64,000 nucleotides of DNA from Alentia gelatinosa. Taxonomy: Eukaryota; Annelida; Polychaeta; Phyllodocida; Polynoidae. Numbering within the stretch: the first letter of the stretch is position 1; each line of letters begins with the position of its first letter. Location: the NCBI GenBank assembly GCA_950022655.1, contig OX465588.1, positions 26,397,525 to 26,461,524 of the forward strand. The letters run 5' to 3'. Shown in pieces: positions 29,749-41,612 of the stretch. The translations under genes and the position numbers were made by a program. The notes under the pieces were generated by a model, which saw only the letters and a program-made list of their open reading frames with translations, did not search any database and was not told the origin of the DNA.

Positions 29749-29836
29749 ATGCTGGCGAGGAACAGTGGAAGCTGGGTCGTTTTGGTCTGGATTTTCGTTC
29801 TTTATCTGACTGACGCTTTCTATATGCCACAGACAG
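29749..29836 (+). CDS. signal-peptide exon of the unknown secreted protein
   Basis: 29 codons plus one base. The hydrophobic core WVVLVWIFVLYL is preceded by Arg and followed by small/polar TDA, a reasonable cleavage region near residue 23. The donor is GTGAATAAC. Confidence 0.5.
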
Positions 29837-32793
29837 GTGAATAACACATTTTTTTCTCTATCGTTGGATAATATCAAGAGACGTCACGAGTTTGAGTCTG
29901 AGTTTATTTATGCCACGCATTTTGTTGGCTCCATAATTTCACGAGTCGAAGACGAGTGACATTACGTGGGTTTATGTTATGAGGGTTTTACACCGGAGTT
30001 CTTGATAAGCGTCTAGGGTTTTATCGAAAAAGTAGGTAAAGTTCTTGCGGGTATTCAAAATGTATAAAACTATTAGGAAAGAAGTCATAACAGTTAATGC
30101 TATGCAGACTCTATTTAGGTCAGTTTATATGTCCTTGGCCCACAATTCTTGGTCTTTTTGTATGTCCTTAGCCGTTGCTTGGGGGTCGCCCACCCTGTAC
30201 CTAGCTATTCGGAGGAATGGGATACCCTGTCAAAGCCACATGGAAACCATGTTTTATTGCTGACATCGAACCTGTTTGATGTGGTTATACTCTAAACCGA
30301 CAGAGGGCTTAACTAATCTCCAGACACGCTTTATTGAACTATCTTGTTTTCCACCAATGCTGATAATTCCGAATCACAAATTGTAACTGTTCACAACAAA
30401 TAGCCGTAACTGGGCTTTTTGCCGCTTATGTATTACAAGAGATACCCTCACTCTGCGAGCAGAGGCGCTTCATCACCACAAATTCAACAAACGTTTTAGT
30501 ATGAAAGTGTATAATTTGACTGGCAAGATATGACAACCTGAAAAGAAGACAGCAACACCTGCAGTCTGTCAATATTGTTGTATCTGGAATCAGAACCCAT
30601 TATGTTTTTAACCTTTGCAACACTTGCAGGTTATGTGGCAGCTTCTGTGATATTTTTGGGTATCTCTACATTAGTAAGTCAGCTACTCACCTTTCTGTGA
30701 TAAAAACAAGGGCTGTATTAGCCCTACAGTGGTTTTATGCTTAGTAAAGGGGGTGTTCCATTGGTGTCCATAATTTTTATGACATTGGTCAGTGTCCGGC
30801 CTCTTATAGAACAACCAACCAGGAAAAATAGTGCCTGACATCGTGTGGTCACTATTTTGCAGGGATCTCAGAAAAGCAATTTTTTTTTTAGATTTAAATT
30901 TTACTAACTTCTTTTATCATCACTACTAACGAAATAATTTCTAATCATATACAATCTTTTAAAAACTTGACATATGTATATATATCATTGCATGAAAAAG
31001 AGTATATATATTCACCACCACGTAAAAAATAAAAGTGTGTAATAATCAAATATTAAGGTATAGAATGTGGGGGTTCAACTCGGTTCAGTTTAAATAGCTT
31101 AGATATGAGAAATCAATCGTAACAACAAGGTCACTCGCACTTCAACATTGCCAAGATCTGCCGACTGACAGTCTGTCTGTGTGTCACCCGCTGCGGATCT
31201 CATCAAATTAATTTGCTATTATCTTTCGATTCTGTATACTTGAGCTATTTACTATATTACGTGAATGTCCAACGTTAAATACTTTAATATCTGGTAATTA
31301 GACACTGTCATTCATTAGGAGGTCTTTGTAAAACATCTCTGAGCTCATAAAGCAGTGAAGGACTAACCCAGAAGTCCAACATGGAAGATGTGTTCACTGC
31401 GCATGTGCAAAAATATGTTAATTACCTCTCCAATCATCAAATTGTAGTCTATGAATAGCGGTAAGCTTGAGAAGTTTTCAGTCGATAAAGTATCTGTTAG
31501 GCTAGTGGAGAAAAATCTGCACATGCACTATGGGTTAGAAATCAACTTCTGGTTGAAAAAGATTTGTACGGACTACCGTTGGCCTAGACAGCGTAGAGCG
31601 TCAAGGGTCATTAATGGCTAATTATGGAGCTACCCACACTCCTTACAACCACACCGACCTGCCCACCCTGGTACCACCCTTCTGTCAGCCACCCAGCGCC
31701 TGCCTCCCCGTCTTCCCAGCCACCTCCTCAGCCACCGCCGCCACCGCTTCGCATACCCCTCCTCCCCCATCTGCGTATCAGTATCCCCCTGTACTCCCTG
31801 TGCGCCTGCACCAGCACTGAAGCAGTTGCTCCTGATTCTGATTCCCATTCCGATTCTGACCCCATGTCTTCTGATAGTCAAGTGTAAGCATGTGGTTTAT
31901 TAACAGACCTAGCATGAACCACACAAATCAATGGTGTTTTGATAGTAATAACTATCAAAGTTTAGATAAAAAAAGAAAAGATTGCTTGGTTTATTGTATG
32001 TAATTAATCAAATGATACCCAATCGGGGTTTAGAAATGATTTATGATAAAAATTGGTAATACAACATTGGTTTTCCCATATACCATGGTCTTTGATGACT
32101 AATGGCAATGAAACAGTTGTGTAGCGAACCACTGGTCGCTCAGAGTGTGTGACCACTCTTCGTGAAGCGGCAGTCAACCAGTGGCTGAGATTATAGTCGC
32201 TACCCCGTGCTAACGCCTCAGCATGGGTGGGTGCGGATTGAATCCCAGAAAGGTAGGGAGATGTGGAATCTACAACCTAACGCTTAACTACGGACACAAG
32301 ACCAGACTCCGGACTATTTAGATACAATCAGTTTATTGTATTCTCAGTTATAGTACGTTAGTGCTGCGAGGCACTAACTAGTGTGGGAAGAGATTCGGGT
32401 CTCTTCACCGTTGAAAGGTCCCAAAGAAACCTTACCAACTTCTGAAGCTCTATGCATTCACTCAACTGAGAGGCACTGCGAGAAGACCTGTCGACCCGCT
32501 GCGGACCCAGTCCTTATATGCTGACTGAGTTACATAATGCGGGCGACCCTCTAGTATTTGCATACATGGGTCCGCCGGCCTTACCGCACAGCAGGGATCG
32601 GCACTCGCGCCACCTAGCATGAAGTGAAAACAATGCTGCTCGACTACCCTGACCCCTACAGTTGTATTCTCTACGTACAGAGATCTGAATGTTTGAACAG
32701 TAGCATAGATATGCATTAAATATAACTCCAACAGAGCTAGCACAGAATTCATACAGAATCAGGCATATATATTATGACGCCAAATAGGATGGA

Positions 32794-32851
<58 letters not shown>

Positions 32852-34026
32852 CGTGGAAATTAAAGATATGTAAATTGAAATTTTCTGCACAAGAATTAAT
32901 TCAAAATGTCAACGAGTTTGTAGTTAGGTTGTGCATGAATACAATAAATAAGACTAACACCATTGATACTGTCATCAGTAGATTGCCAGGGAACTGTGTG
33001 TGTCAAAGCTCCACTGTGTTAGTACCCAGCTCAATGGCCGACATTTGGTAATTGCCATCTGATGTCGTTTAGTGCACAGAAGTCATCTTTTTGATGCCAT
33101 TACTGTCTCAATGGAACACCCCCTTAAGATAGGTCCAAGGGTAGCAGGTACATAAGCTCCAATGCCGCCATGTCCTGTCAGGCTCAGGGTCCACGTTGTA
33201 GCTGGTGGACGTCTATTCCTATGTTTATGCTAACCAGTTTGCAGTAATTGTTCGTAAACTATCACTATAGGTCCACATTTCTCAAGGTCATGATAGCTGA
33301 CTGATGTACAGGTTTTACAGGAGGAAGTCTTGCAGTTTGAGGACTGGTGGGTAAAGGTTCCATGGGTATATAACTAGTGGATAAAGGCCCTGTCACCGAC
33401 TGGGTACCTCCACAACGTCAGTGCTTTATCCTCCATTAATGATATATCTTTTATTTCCAGCTCAATCACAGAGTCAGATGTTACGTGCGCGGATCGAGGC
33501 GGCAGAAAGTCTAGCAGCCGAAAATACGACCACTACTTCTACTACCACTACCTCCACCCCTTTCCCGCAAATGTCCACCTCCCCACTTCTCCAATTAGTA
33601 GATAGTGGGATCGCAGCCCCACTACTGCCCGCACAACTTTATGGACTACCCCGATCTGGCGTCATACCTTCACTGACTAGCAGGAGGCCACAGTTCGATA
33701 TCTTCCAGCACCACACCTACCCCCAAGTCACCTCCACTCTGCGCCCTGCCCATTTCAATTCACATGGTGCCAAGTACAAAGCGGATATGAACACTGCGCA
33801 GACGCCGACCAAGCCCCCTGGCGTCGTGTACATGCGCGGACCTAGCGACCCCTACCGGCGGTTGAGGGAGGAGATTGCCCGCCTGTTCCATGCCAGCAGA
33901 TCGACAGTGGAGCCACCTACCGCTGTGTCACTGCGCGTCCCACGGCTGAGAATGAACACTGACAGGTTTATAAGGAAGCAAATGAGAGATTTACACAAGT
34001 CTATGTCAAAAGAATCAAGAAAATAA
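29749..34026 (+). CDS. putative two-exon secreted protein, 217 aa, unknown family
   Basis: I do not recognise this gene. Exon 1 (29,749-29,836) has ATG and a clear signal peptide (MLARN, then VVLVWIFVLYLTDA) and ends in phase 1 at ACAG|GTGAAT. Exon 2 (33,461-34,026) follows an acceptor TTTTATTTCCAG and needs phase 1, so they join as YMPQT-A-QSQSQML. The mature part has a Thr-rich tract (TTTTSTTTTSTPFPQ), then Pro/Leu-rich sequence and a basic C-terminus (RLRMNTDRFIRKQMRDLHKS). AATAAA at 34,022-34,027 overlaps the stop codon. A possible 44-base cassette at 30,630-30,673 would frameshift the message. Solo LTR 1 sits in the intron. The reading frame, splice phase and poly(A) signal are seen; a secreted or mucin-like role is inference. 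Confidence 0.42.
32120..32660 (-). mobile_element. solo LTR, copy 1 (minus orientation)
   Basis: Read on the minus strand it starts TGTAGGGGTCAGGGTAGTCG and ends CTACA. It contains a TATATAAG-type promoter motif near 32,515 and AATAAA near 32,335. A 4-bp duplication GTTG flanks it (32,116-32,119 and 32,661-32,664). No internal retroviral-type genes follow, so it is a solo LTR left by LTR-LTR recombination. A 96-codon minus frame inside is part of the LTR. Confidence 0.85.
32796..32849. repeat. (TA)n microsatellite
   Basis: Uninterrupted AT dinucleotide run of about 54 bases, 135 bases beyond the solo LTR. Confidence 0.97.
33461..34026 (+). CDS. terminal exon of the unknown secreted protein
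   Basis: Open for 188 codons with a composition unlike random intergenic DNA: a (T/S)n tract, then a Pro-rich and Arg/Lys-rich section ending KSMSKESRK. The acceptor has a good pyrimidine tract. It could instead belong to a different upstream exon, because only phase and a signal peptide link it to 29,749. Confidence 0.55.
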
Positions 34027-34027
34027 A

Positions 34028-35587
34028 CTCGTCTAACATTTTATCTCACCCCTGGTACAAGTTTAGCCATAGGAATAACATTGGAAAATTATACTCAACG
34101 ATCACCCTGGTAAAGTGACAATACTACGCCACGGCCGTGGCAAAGTGAATTTGCTAAGTATATTCTGATTATTCTGAAGTTGTGATGATATTTAATGTCA
34201 TAGAAAGGGGTAAGATAAATCCAGAACCTCACTCGAATCGTAAAATAGACAATACTTCACTCGCCTCGATGACGATTGCGGCCCAGCCAAACTCGTGGAG
34301 TATTGTCTATTAATACGATTCTCGATGCAGTTCTATGTAAATATTGAGTTCATTACGCTACTTTAAAAACAATGTAATGTTCAATATATTGTAGTGTCAT
34401 AAATAGGGCACAGAATATATACCTGAATGGAAAGGAGATGGTAACAGGCAAGACCTACTGCGGAATAGTAGCTAATGTAAAGCTTTTCACCTCCACTATA
34501 TCACAACAACATAAGATTATGCATCACACGTAATGTTCACTGCCCAACGCTAATATTGCTGACCTCAGTATGATAAGCACATTCATCTTTTTGCACATGC
34601 AGGGAAAGAGGGATGTGGTCGGATCCTTAATATATTTCGTTTACTTTGTGTTTTGGGTATTGTTTCTATTTTTAGGGGGAGGAGGTGGGGAAGTTCAATC
34701 TACTCATTCATCATATTCTCTGATGGGTGTGGGGGAGGGGGTTCCTGTAAAGCAGCATAAGTCATACTTTTCAAACGCCTGTGAAAGAGGAGTGAATCGT
34801 TTGCAGGAGGGAGAAAGGCGCATATAGATTCACCCTGAGAATGCATTTGTTGGTTAAATTTTGAGAGACAGCCACGTAAAAGCCCTAGAAAAACTCCCTG
34901 AATACAAAGTTAAAATAATTAGGGTTGCGCGGGTAACACATTTGAATCACGGAAGTATCTAAAGTAATCGATAAGAGATCTAAAGGCTAAGTTTGCTGAA
35001 GCTTCAATTCCTATTCACAAGAACCAAACCAAGATACGAATTCCACTTTTTGAGTAATGAATAGCGAACTGCAAGATTCAACTTGAAAATCTTCAATCAT
35101 TCTCCTAAACTGTCAATATCAAATTTCATATAAAGGTATTTTCACAGACTCAACAATATGTAAAAGACATTGGCTATGTCCTATACAACAATAAGCTTGT
35201 TATAATCTTTCATGAATCATCTTCGAATCCCTATATGACAAGAACGATTTTTGAGATTTACCCATTCACCAGCGACAGCTAAGACTGAAGCATCGTTATT
35301 AGAATGGCATTTGTACTTCTCTATGTCAACATCTGGTATTATTCTTATGAACAATGCTGTGAATCACCAATAAAAGGATTGCATTACCTCGTGCTCTGTC
35401 TCTTTGCTTCCATGATTTAAAATTTGGGGGGGGGGGGGGTAGGCATCCGGTGTGTTTGGTTTAATAAGATTGAGGGATCTTAACCTGGGATCAGTTACCA
35501 TTACATATCAGATTGTTGGTTATTCGTGGGACTGTTATGCTTGATGGGACCCAAAAAGGTGTCGCTTGTATTTCTCATTTACCAATA
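34028..35587. other. gene-free stretch
   Basis: No exon supported. About 34,205-34,330 is a diverged foldback-type repeat (GGGGTAAGATAAATCC...). A G tract of 14 bases lies at 35,426-35,439. Confidence 0.4.
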
Positions 35588-35588
35588 A

Positions 35589-35660
35589 AGCCCGGCGTCC
35601 ACCTACTATGCGATGCGCATATCTTGACATGTTCGTGATATGCAACGGATCCATCCACAG
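35589..35660. repeat. MITE H end fragment
   Basis: AGCCCGGCGTCCACCTACTA matches the end of the Harbinger-type family and is preceded by TAA, but the sequence diverges after about 25 bases and no matching right end was found nearby. Confidence 0.5.
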
Positions 35661-35787
35661 GCATGGAGTGCTTCCTATGATAAGTATGTATAAAACTTAG
35701 AGCCTCTTTTCTTTGAGTTAGTGAGTCCATACCACTTGTACATGGTGTGTCCGCATGTTAATGATTAGCACATGCCGGTATTACAGC

Positions 35788-36110
35788 ACCTGGGACCTGT
35801 TTCACTAGTTTCGTGATATGTCTGTGACACCATACAGACATTGGGGTTGTCTAGTTTCGTGACAACACAAGTAGCTGCCCTCAGGTAAAGACAGACCCCA
35901 AACATAAGAATTAGACAAATATACACATCATGGACCTGTTTCACTAGTTTCGTGACAAAAGTGTTAGACAGACATGAAAAGCGGCACCAACAGTGCAAGC
36001 AAGAACGAACAAAACGAAGTCTAATGTCTAGTTCTTATAAACCGGACACACCATCTAGACGCCATCTATGATCTAGACATGTCACAAAACTAGTGAAACA
36101 GGTCCCAGGT
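35788..36110. mobile_element. TIR element with ACCTGGGACCTGTTTCACTA ends
   Basis: Left end ACCTGGGACCTGTTTCACTA at 35,788 and its inverse ending at 36,110; inverted repeats of about 35 bases. Two extra partial copies of the end sequence (GTCTAGTTTCGTGACA at about 35,848, CCTGTTTCACTAGTTTCGTG at about 35,936) lie inside. No target duplication is clear and no coding capacity is seen. Confidence 0.7.
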
Positions 36111-36201
36111 CTCAGAAGGTGTGATAGCAAAAGAAGCTGTGAAAACGAATGGTTGTGGCTGTAGGTGTAAGCATGTGTCTATTTTCTAATATGTAATTAC
36201 A

Positions 36202-36780
36202 ATGTATCTTTGTGACTTCGATTTGGATTTTGTTGCGATTGTGTGCAACAGATCCGTCGCAATTGGGGTAGTAAAAATGGGTCGGCCCATAAAGTGTGTG
36301 CAACAATCGCATCGCACCAGTGGAGCCGGGTCTTTAAATACGCCCCACTATTACTGGGATGACGCGCCTCTTTCACCAGTGACTAACAATGATAGCAGTT
36401 CTTACTCCAAATGCTATGATTTTAAAGAAAAAAATGAAGGTTCCGATTCCAAGCTTACTGAGTATATAAATATAAAGAGGGTTCCCGATATACACAGCCT
36501 TTCTCGCTTGCCAACCAAGCAGTTGCAGTCTTGCTGAAACTCTTTAAGATGGTAGACATAACAGACTTTTTTTCACGATATGCACCTCCTTCATACAATA
36601 GACTTTGTAAAGTAGGCACACTTATGATGGTGGCGGTGACAATGACCTTGCCCAAGTCTGTAAACAAAACACTCATTAAGATAAGTGGAATAAATCTTGT
36701 TTGGGGATACTTTCTAACCATACATCATAAGTCTTATCGCGGGGTCATTGTCCTCTTATATTGTGCTAACATTTAGTATG
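36202..36780. other. unassigned stretch with an 111-codon plus frame
   Basis: The frame 36,202-36,537 has a plausible stretch (HYYWDDAPLSPVTNNDSSSY) but starts in sequence that looks repetitive (GTGTGCAACA-GATCCGTCGCA) and has no clear splice partners. I cannot say whether it is an exon. Confidence 0.2.
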
Positions 36781-37075
36781 TTAAGGGAAAAATTTAAGTA
36801 TCCACTGGTAGTTGTGAATTTGTGGATTGTTTCAGCTAATTAAAGCAAGTTAATAAGAACTTATAGTCAGTTATAGTCAGATATCTGTGATCTTTGAGGG
36901 ATCCGACGATTATCGTTCTCCAAGTCATAGGTGACCCCAACAATGGTATAAGGTACTCAACATAAAAATTATGTAATTTCAGAAAAAGATTAGATATATG
37001 TGAATCCTTACTGCAAATATGAAATATGGTTATATTTGATGAATTCTAATCACATGAATCTCAAAGCAATTTTTT

Positions 37076-37614
37076 TGTAGGGGTCAGGGTAGTCGAGCAG
37101 CATTTGGTTCACTTCACGTTAGGTGGCGCAAGTGTCGATCCTTGCTGTGTGGTAAGGTTGGTGGACCTGTGTATGCAAATACTACGGGGTCGCCTGCATT
37201 ACGTAACTCAGTCGGTATATAGGCTGAATCCGCAGCAGGTCGATAGGTCTTCTTGCGGTGCCTCCCCGTTGAGTGATCGCTTGGAGCCTCGATTACTGGT
37301 CAGGTTTCTCCAGAAACCTTTCAGCGGTGAAGAGACCAGAATCTCTTCCCTTACACTATTTGGTGCCCCACAGCACCAAGGGACTAACCACAGGTATTAA
37401 TAAAACCAATATACCTGAGGTGTCTGGAGTCTGGTTTTCTGTTGTAGGCTAAGCTAGGTAGCAGGTCCCGTATCTCCCCAGCCTTACCTCGGAACATTCC
37501 GAACCAACCCGTGCAGAAGCGGTAGCACGGGGTGGCGACTTGTCTCAACCACTGGTGAGGTAGAAATACCCCAGGAGTGAGAGGACACACTCAACGAACC
37601 GGTGGTCCACTACA
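37076..37614 (+). mobile_element. solo LTR, copy 2 (plus orientation)
   Basis: Same family as the LTR at 32,120-32,660, opposite strand: TGTAGGGGTCAGGGTAGTCG at the left, GGTCCACTACA at the right, with AATAAA near 37,398 and a TATATAGG-type promoter element near 37,215. Flanks TTTT on both sides agree with a 4-bp duplication. No internal region. Confidence 0.83.
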
Positions 37615-37933
37615 TTTTCATATCAGAATCATGGTCCTGGGTCACTACTTGCCTTGTAAACGAATTTTTACTGTTTGCACAACAATTTGATATTCTTTTG
37701 TATATACCGATACAAATATTCATATTCATGCAGTATTGTTGTTTAAAAGGTAAGAATGTCTGAGATTTGTGCAGGTACGCCTCTTTGCAGTGGCGTGTGT
37801 CAGCATCGTGGTCACCTTTCAATTTCCACAAAAACCTGTTCCCACACACTACGACACGGCGACACCTATGAGATTCATTATTTGTATGATTCATTCAGCT
37901 GGAATAAAAGAACCTGTGTTCTGCATTGGAGAA

Positions 37934-38520
37934 TAGATGCACAATAATGACTGGTTTTGTGTATGATTGGGCGTAATCGCCGAATATCGTCAATTACGAG
38001 GTCATTATTGTATTCATTACCCACCTATTAATTACGGAGTCTCCGTAGGAAATGTATAGAAAACCTGGAAAGAGCTACCCGGAGATTGCGTGTAAAAAGT
38101 CAAATCCACAATAATCAGGTCAACTCAACACATACTTCCAAATAAGTTTCTTGAATGTTTATTCAGTATCAATTATTTACATTCAGTCATAATAATCTCA
38201 TTTACCATCAGAAATCACTGTCATAACACGTTTTGCACACTAAAATCATTGGCGTAAGTCTACACCGAACTACTGGCACGCTTGACAGTGCTGTGGTGTT
38301 ATGGCGTAGTCCGGAAATACATGTCTTGCATAAACCTTATTATCACAAAGACTTGTTATTAATCCCTCAGGTGGATAGTAAATACAATAGCGGCTGGTTT
38401 TGTATACGAGTGGCTGCAATCTCCCTGTAGCTGATTGCTATTCGCTCGGATATTACTATACATCAATTACTCGGAGACAACCGCCACACATACACAAAAC
38501 CAGTCATTATTGTGGATCTA
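37934..38520. mobile_element. TIR element with 32-bp ends
   Basis: TAGATGCACAATAATGACTG at 37,934 pairs with CAGTCATTATTGTGGATCTA ending at 38,520; 31 of the first 32 bases match. The 587-bp interior is AT-rich, with no transposase. Class not determined. Confidence 0.75.
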
Positions 38521-39428
38521 TTATCCACCTAAATGCTTTTATAACAGGTCTATTGCAATAGAAATACACATACATGCAATTCCAGATTACGCCATGATGC
38601 CACATCACTGTTAAATTAAGCATGGTGGTAATTCGAGGTATACTTTCGAAAGTTATATACTTCGCCATTTTTCTGTGTTTTTATTAAGCAAAACGTTTTA
38701 TGTCAGAGATTTCTGATGGTAAATCAGATTATTGTGACTGATTATAAATCATAATATTATGACACGCTTTTACATGGATTCTAAACTATTGTTCATTTGA
38801 CGCGAAAATCCACTTTTTGATTCACGTTTATACATTGCTGAGGATATCTAATTGTACGCTCTTATACAAAAAAGCTGCTGCTTGAACAAAGCAATATTGA
38901 ATGAACATAAAACTATTTTGAAGTACAATAACTCAACCTCATTATGGATGGGACTCTTATTTCCCAATCTTCTCCAAGAGATTCTGACATGCCGGAATCT
39001 CGAGGTAGTGAATTCCAGGTGCTATATATACATTTCCTGTGGAGACTTTGTATTGGGTGGGTAATATATTAGATGAAGACACGTTGGACTGATTTGAAGC
39101 TCCTAACCTCTTGCATGACATTGGAAGAGGAAATTGAATAAAAACAGCAACAAAATGAAAAAATACTACGTTTTTACATATAGAATACACATATAGTAGG
39201 ATTGGATTTCTTCAAATGTGCATGCTGAGGGGGTTCAGTTTGGGTATTTGCCTTGCTGGGGGGCGGGGGGTGGGGAGAGAGTTAAATTTCAAGGATTCGT
39301 GTTTTTGCAATTCACACACATAATGAGAACTCTCATATTCATATATCGTTTCTAGAACTGCGTGCTGATTGGGATAATATACAATCTTAAGATCAATATT
39401 GTCTGATCTCTTCCATAAAATTAGGAAA
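38521..39428. other. gene-free stretch
   Basis: Nothing recognised beyond AT-rich sequence and a short G-rich patch at 39,258-39,275. Confidence 0.4.
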
Positions 39429-39485
39429 TACACACACATACACATACACAAACCTGCACCTACACACCCACACATACACGCACAC
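39429..39485. repeat. (CA)-rich microsatellite
   Basis: Imperfect CACACA/CATACA run of about 57 bases. The CATGTCAACATGTCAACATG triplet repeat lies shortly after, at about 39,590-39,612. Confidence 0.85.
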
Positions 39486-39728
39486 TTCATTCTCATGCTC
39501 CACCTTCGCTGGTTATGTAGTTCCAAGTGGTCACGCTACGCATCTTGCCAGGCACCAGTCAACAGAGGAGCATGTCAACAGTGATGTGTCAACATGTCAA
39601 CATGTCAACATGCCGACTCCCCCTCAAGTCTTCCCCAAACCCAGATCCTGAAACCGCCCGCTTCACGATGTCTGCTGGTAGCCTAACGGTGTATCTAGTC
39701 CACTGCTGAGCTTGAACTACATATATCT

Positions 39729-40100
39729 TATTATCCTACCCCTAATAGAAAACGCCATAGGTTTAACATTGACCCAATATATTTGACATAGCGTTGGATA
39801 AAGTGTTATTTATGCACCGAGGTGAATAAAAAAACGGACCAATCAGGGACGACATAACGAAAGTAGATCCGGCAGCATTGATAACTACTAACGTGGATAA
39901 TTACAAATATTCTCTGTATATTGGTGAGATGGGGTAGGATAAATACGAAACCAAACTCGAGTTAGCCTTCTCAATGTTTATACCACTTTGGTCAGGTCTG
40001 CTACTCACTACACTCGGCTAACGCCTCGTGTAGTAATACACAACCTGCCCATTGTGGCATAAACATTGACAAGGCTAACTCTCGTTTGGTTTCTACTAAT
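39729..40100. repeat. foldback repeat P, long copy
   Basis: Begins ATTATCCTACCCCTAATAGA and contains inverted arms AACTCGAGTTAGCC (about 39,955) and GGCTAACTCTCGTTTGGTTT (about 40,073). Same family as 9.41-9.58 kb and the nested copy at 55.20 kb. Confidence 0.62.
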
Positions 40101-40974
40101 TATTACATACCTATGGCCGAACGTCTATGAAATACTAACTGCTACTAAGGGTGCAGTATAAAAAATGTACGGGCGCACTGCGCCTGTAGTGAATATTTGG
40201 GCGCACTGTAACCATATTGAATGTATCAGGTCAATAAGTGCATAAGATAAGGTAATAAAAAGGCGTTTATCTTGATATTTAGCTATGTAATAATAAGAAA
40301 ACGTATTTACTGAGGCCGAAGGGATGCCTTTCTCTGCCTTTTGATGCCATAAATACGTCCCTCCGCCTGCAACGTCGGGACGTATTTATGGTATCAAAAG
40401 AAATAAAGCTTGTAACAGGAACGTGGCCTTGGACTCACTTTATACTGCCTTACAATCTCAGATAATAACACAATGGTGGTAATCAACTGCGTGTGCCTAT
40501 TTTGATCAGACATCATGTACTGTGAAGACTTGAGCCATATTCTTATTTCTATTTGGTAAAGTTCTTTTGTGCAAAGACAGCGATCTACCAACTTATACCC
40601 AGGTTCATTATGTAGATGATTTAGGTTTGTTGGGGTTTTGTTAGGTAAGGTGGGAACGCCACATTAAGCCCAATACATACCTTACAGCCCACACGATGTT
40701 TCTTCTCAAATATTACAAGGGTATCGCAAGGGAAAAGTATATATTTATCTAAATGGTGGAATATTCAACGATCATTATAGTTATGAAACAAGAAAGGGAA
40801 GGGTTAACACCTCTCTCGATGATAACTAACTTTATTTCCTTATTTTGCCAATTTGGGATATACATGTATACATATGAACTCCACTTATATGTTATCGTAA
40901 AAGTATTTGGGGGTAGACACAGCAATGAACATCAACTGAACTACAACTGCCTGGCTCATTATTGGTATTATTTC

Positions 40975-41262
40975 ATTATCTCCCCCCTGGTATTTTTCTT
41001 CCATAGACTTAACATTGGGAACTCGTATCCAACGCCCATGAGATATTTAGTAAAAAAAATATCCATTAGGGGATTATGTCACAAATGTTAGCCCATTAGT
41101 CAATGTGAAGGATGAGATAAATTCAGAAACCCATTCAAGTTTAGGGTCAGAGCTCGACCCAATCTCATTTAAATCGCTACGTAATTCAGGTGGCTTTGAA
41201 TTGTGAATTACTACACGATTCAAACTCGATGGGACTCTGACCCTAAACTTTCATAGTTTTCC
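40975..41262. repeat. dispersed repeat R2, copy 1
   Basis: Recognised by CCATAGACTTAACATTGGGA and the following AACTCGTATCCAACGCCCAT and TTAGCCCATTAGTCAATGTG blocks. Other copies at 45,949, 47,283, 50,097 and 55,125. About 260-290 bases with a foldback second half. Nonautonomous, class unknown. Confidence 0.68.
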
Positions 41263-41350
41263 TCTATACGAACCACAATTGTACTACAGTATATCTTGTA
41301 ACATACTATGATTCCAATTAAGAAGATACAAAGAGAAATCTCGTGAGATG

Positions 41351-41612
41351 TGCGTTGGTCCGTGTCCTTCTTGGCGCGTATGAGGGAGCAGTGCGCAGGA
41401 CGACACACCCGGGCCGGGCGGCAGGCGGGGGCGGCGCGGAACACACCCCGCTAGAGGCGCCACCCCCGCCCGCAACTCTTCCCGCGCGCATCACCTGGTA
41501 CCTCCTCCCCGTCACTGGTTACCGGTCCGTATATAAGACGTCTCATCAGATGCCGCCATCACACTCACAGCAACCAGCGGCCACACGGCGTTCATGAAGA
41601 GTTCTACATCCG
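41351..41612 (+). promoter_or_regulatory. GC-rich TATA/Inr promoter with short leader exon
   Basis: A GC-rich, CpG-dense stretch (about 41,355-41,510) leads into TATATAAG at 41,530-41,537. A perfect initiator TCACACT has its A at 41,561, 31 bases from the start of the TATA box. From there about 52 transcribed bases reach a strong donor CCG|GTGAGT at 41,612/41,613. An ATG at 41,594 begins MKSSTS. The next good acceptor that suits a leader exon is TTTGACATTGCAG at 47,014, just before the signal-peptide exon of the VWA/EGF gene, so this is its likely promoter. A different downstream partner cannot be excluded. Confidence 0.5.

Noticed and set aside
31614..31887. Two overlapping Pro/Ser-rich open frames (PPPPSAYQYPP in one, DSDSHSDSDP in the other), with a strong donor-like GTAAGC at 31,884.
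   Set aside because: No acceptor with a pyrimidine tract precedes either frame, and neither joins in phase to the exon at 33,461. The low-complexity CCN content can keep several frames open by chance. Left uncalled.
32462..32752. 96-codon minus frame and its plus-strand counterpart at 37,104-37,400.
   Set aside because: Both lie within the solo LTRs; not host genes.
34570..34827. 85-codon plus frame with a hydrophobic stretch (LIYFVYFVFWVLFLFLG).
   Set aside because: Driven by a T-rich then G-rich segment; no splice partner, and the downstream part is low complexity.
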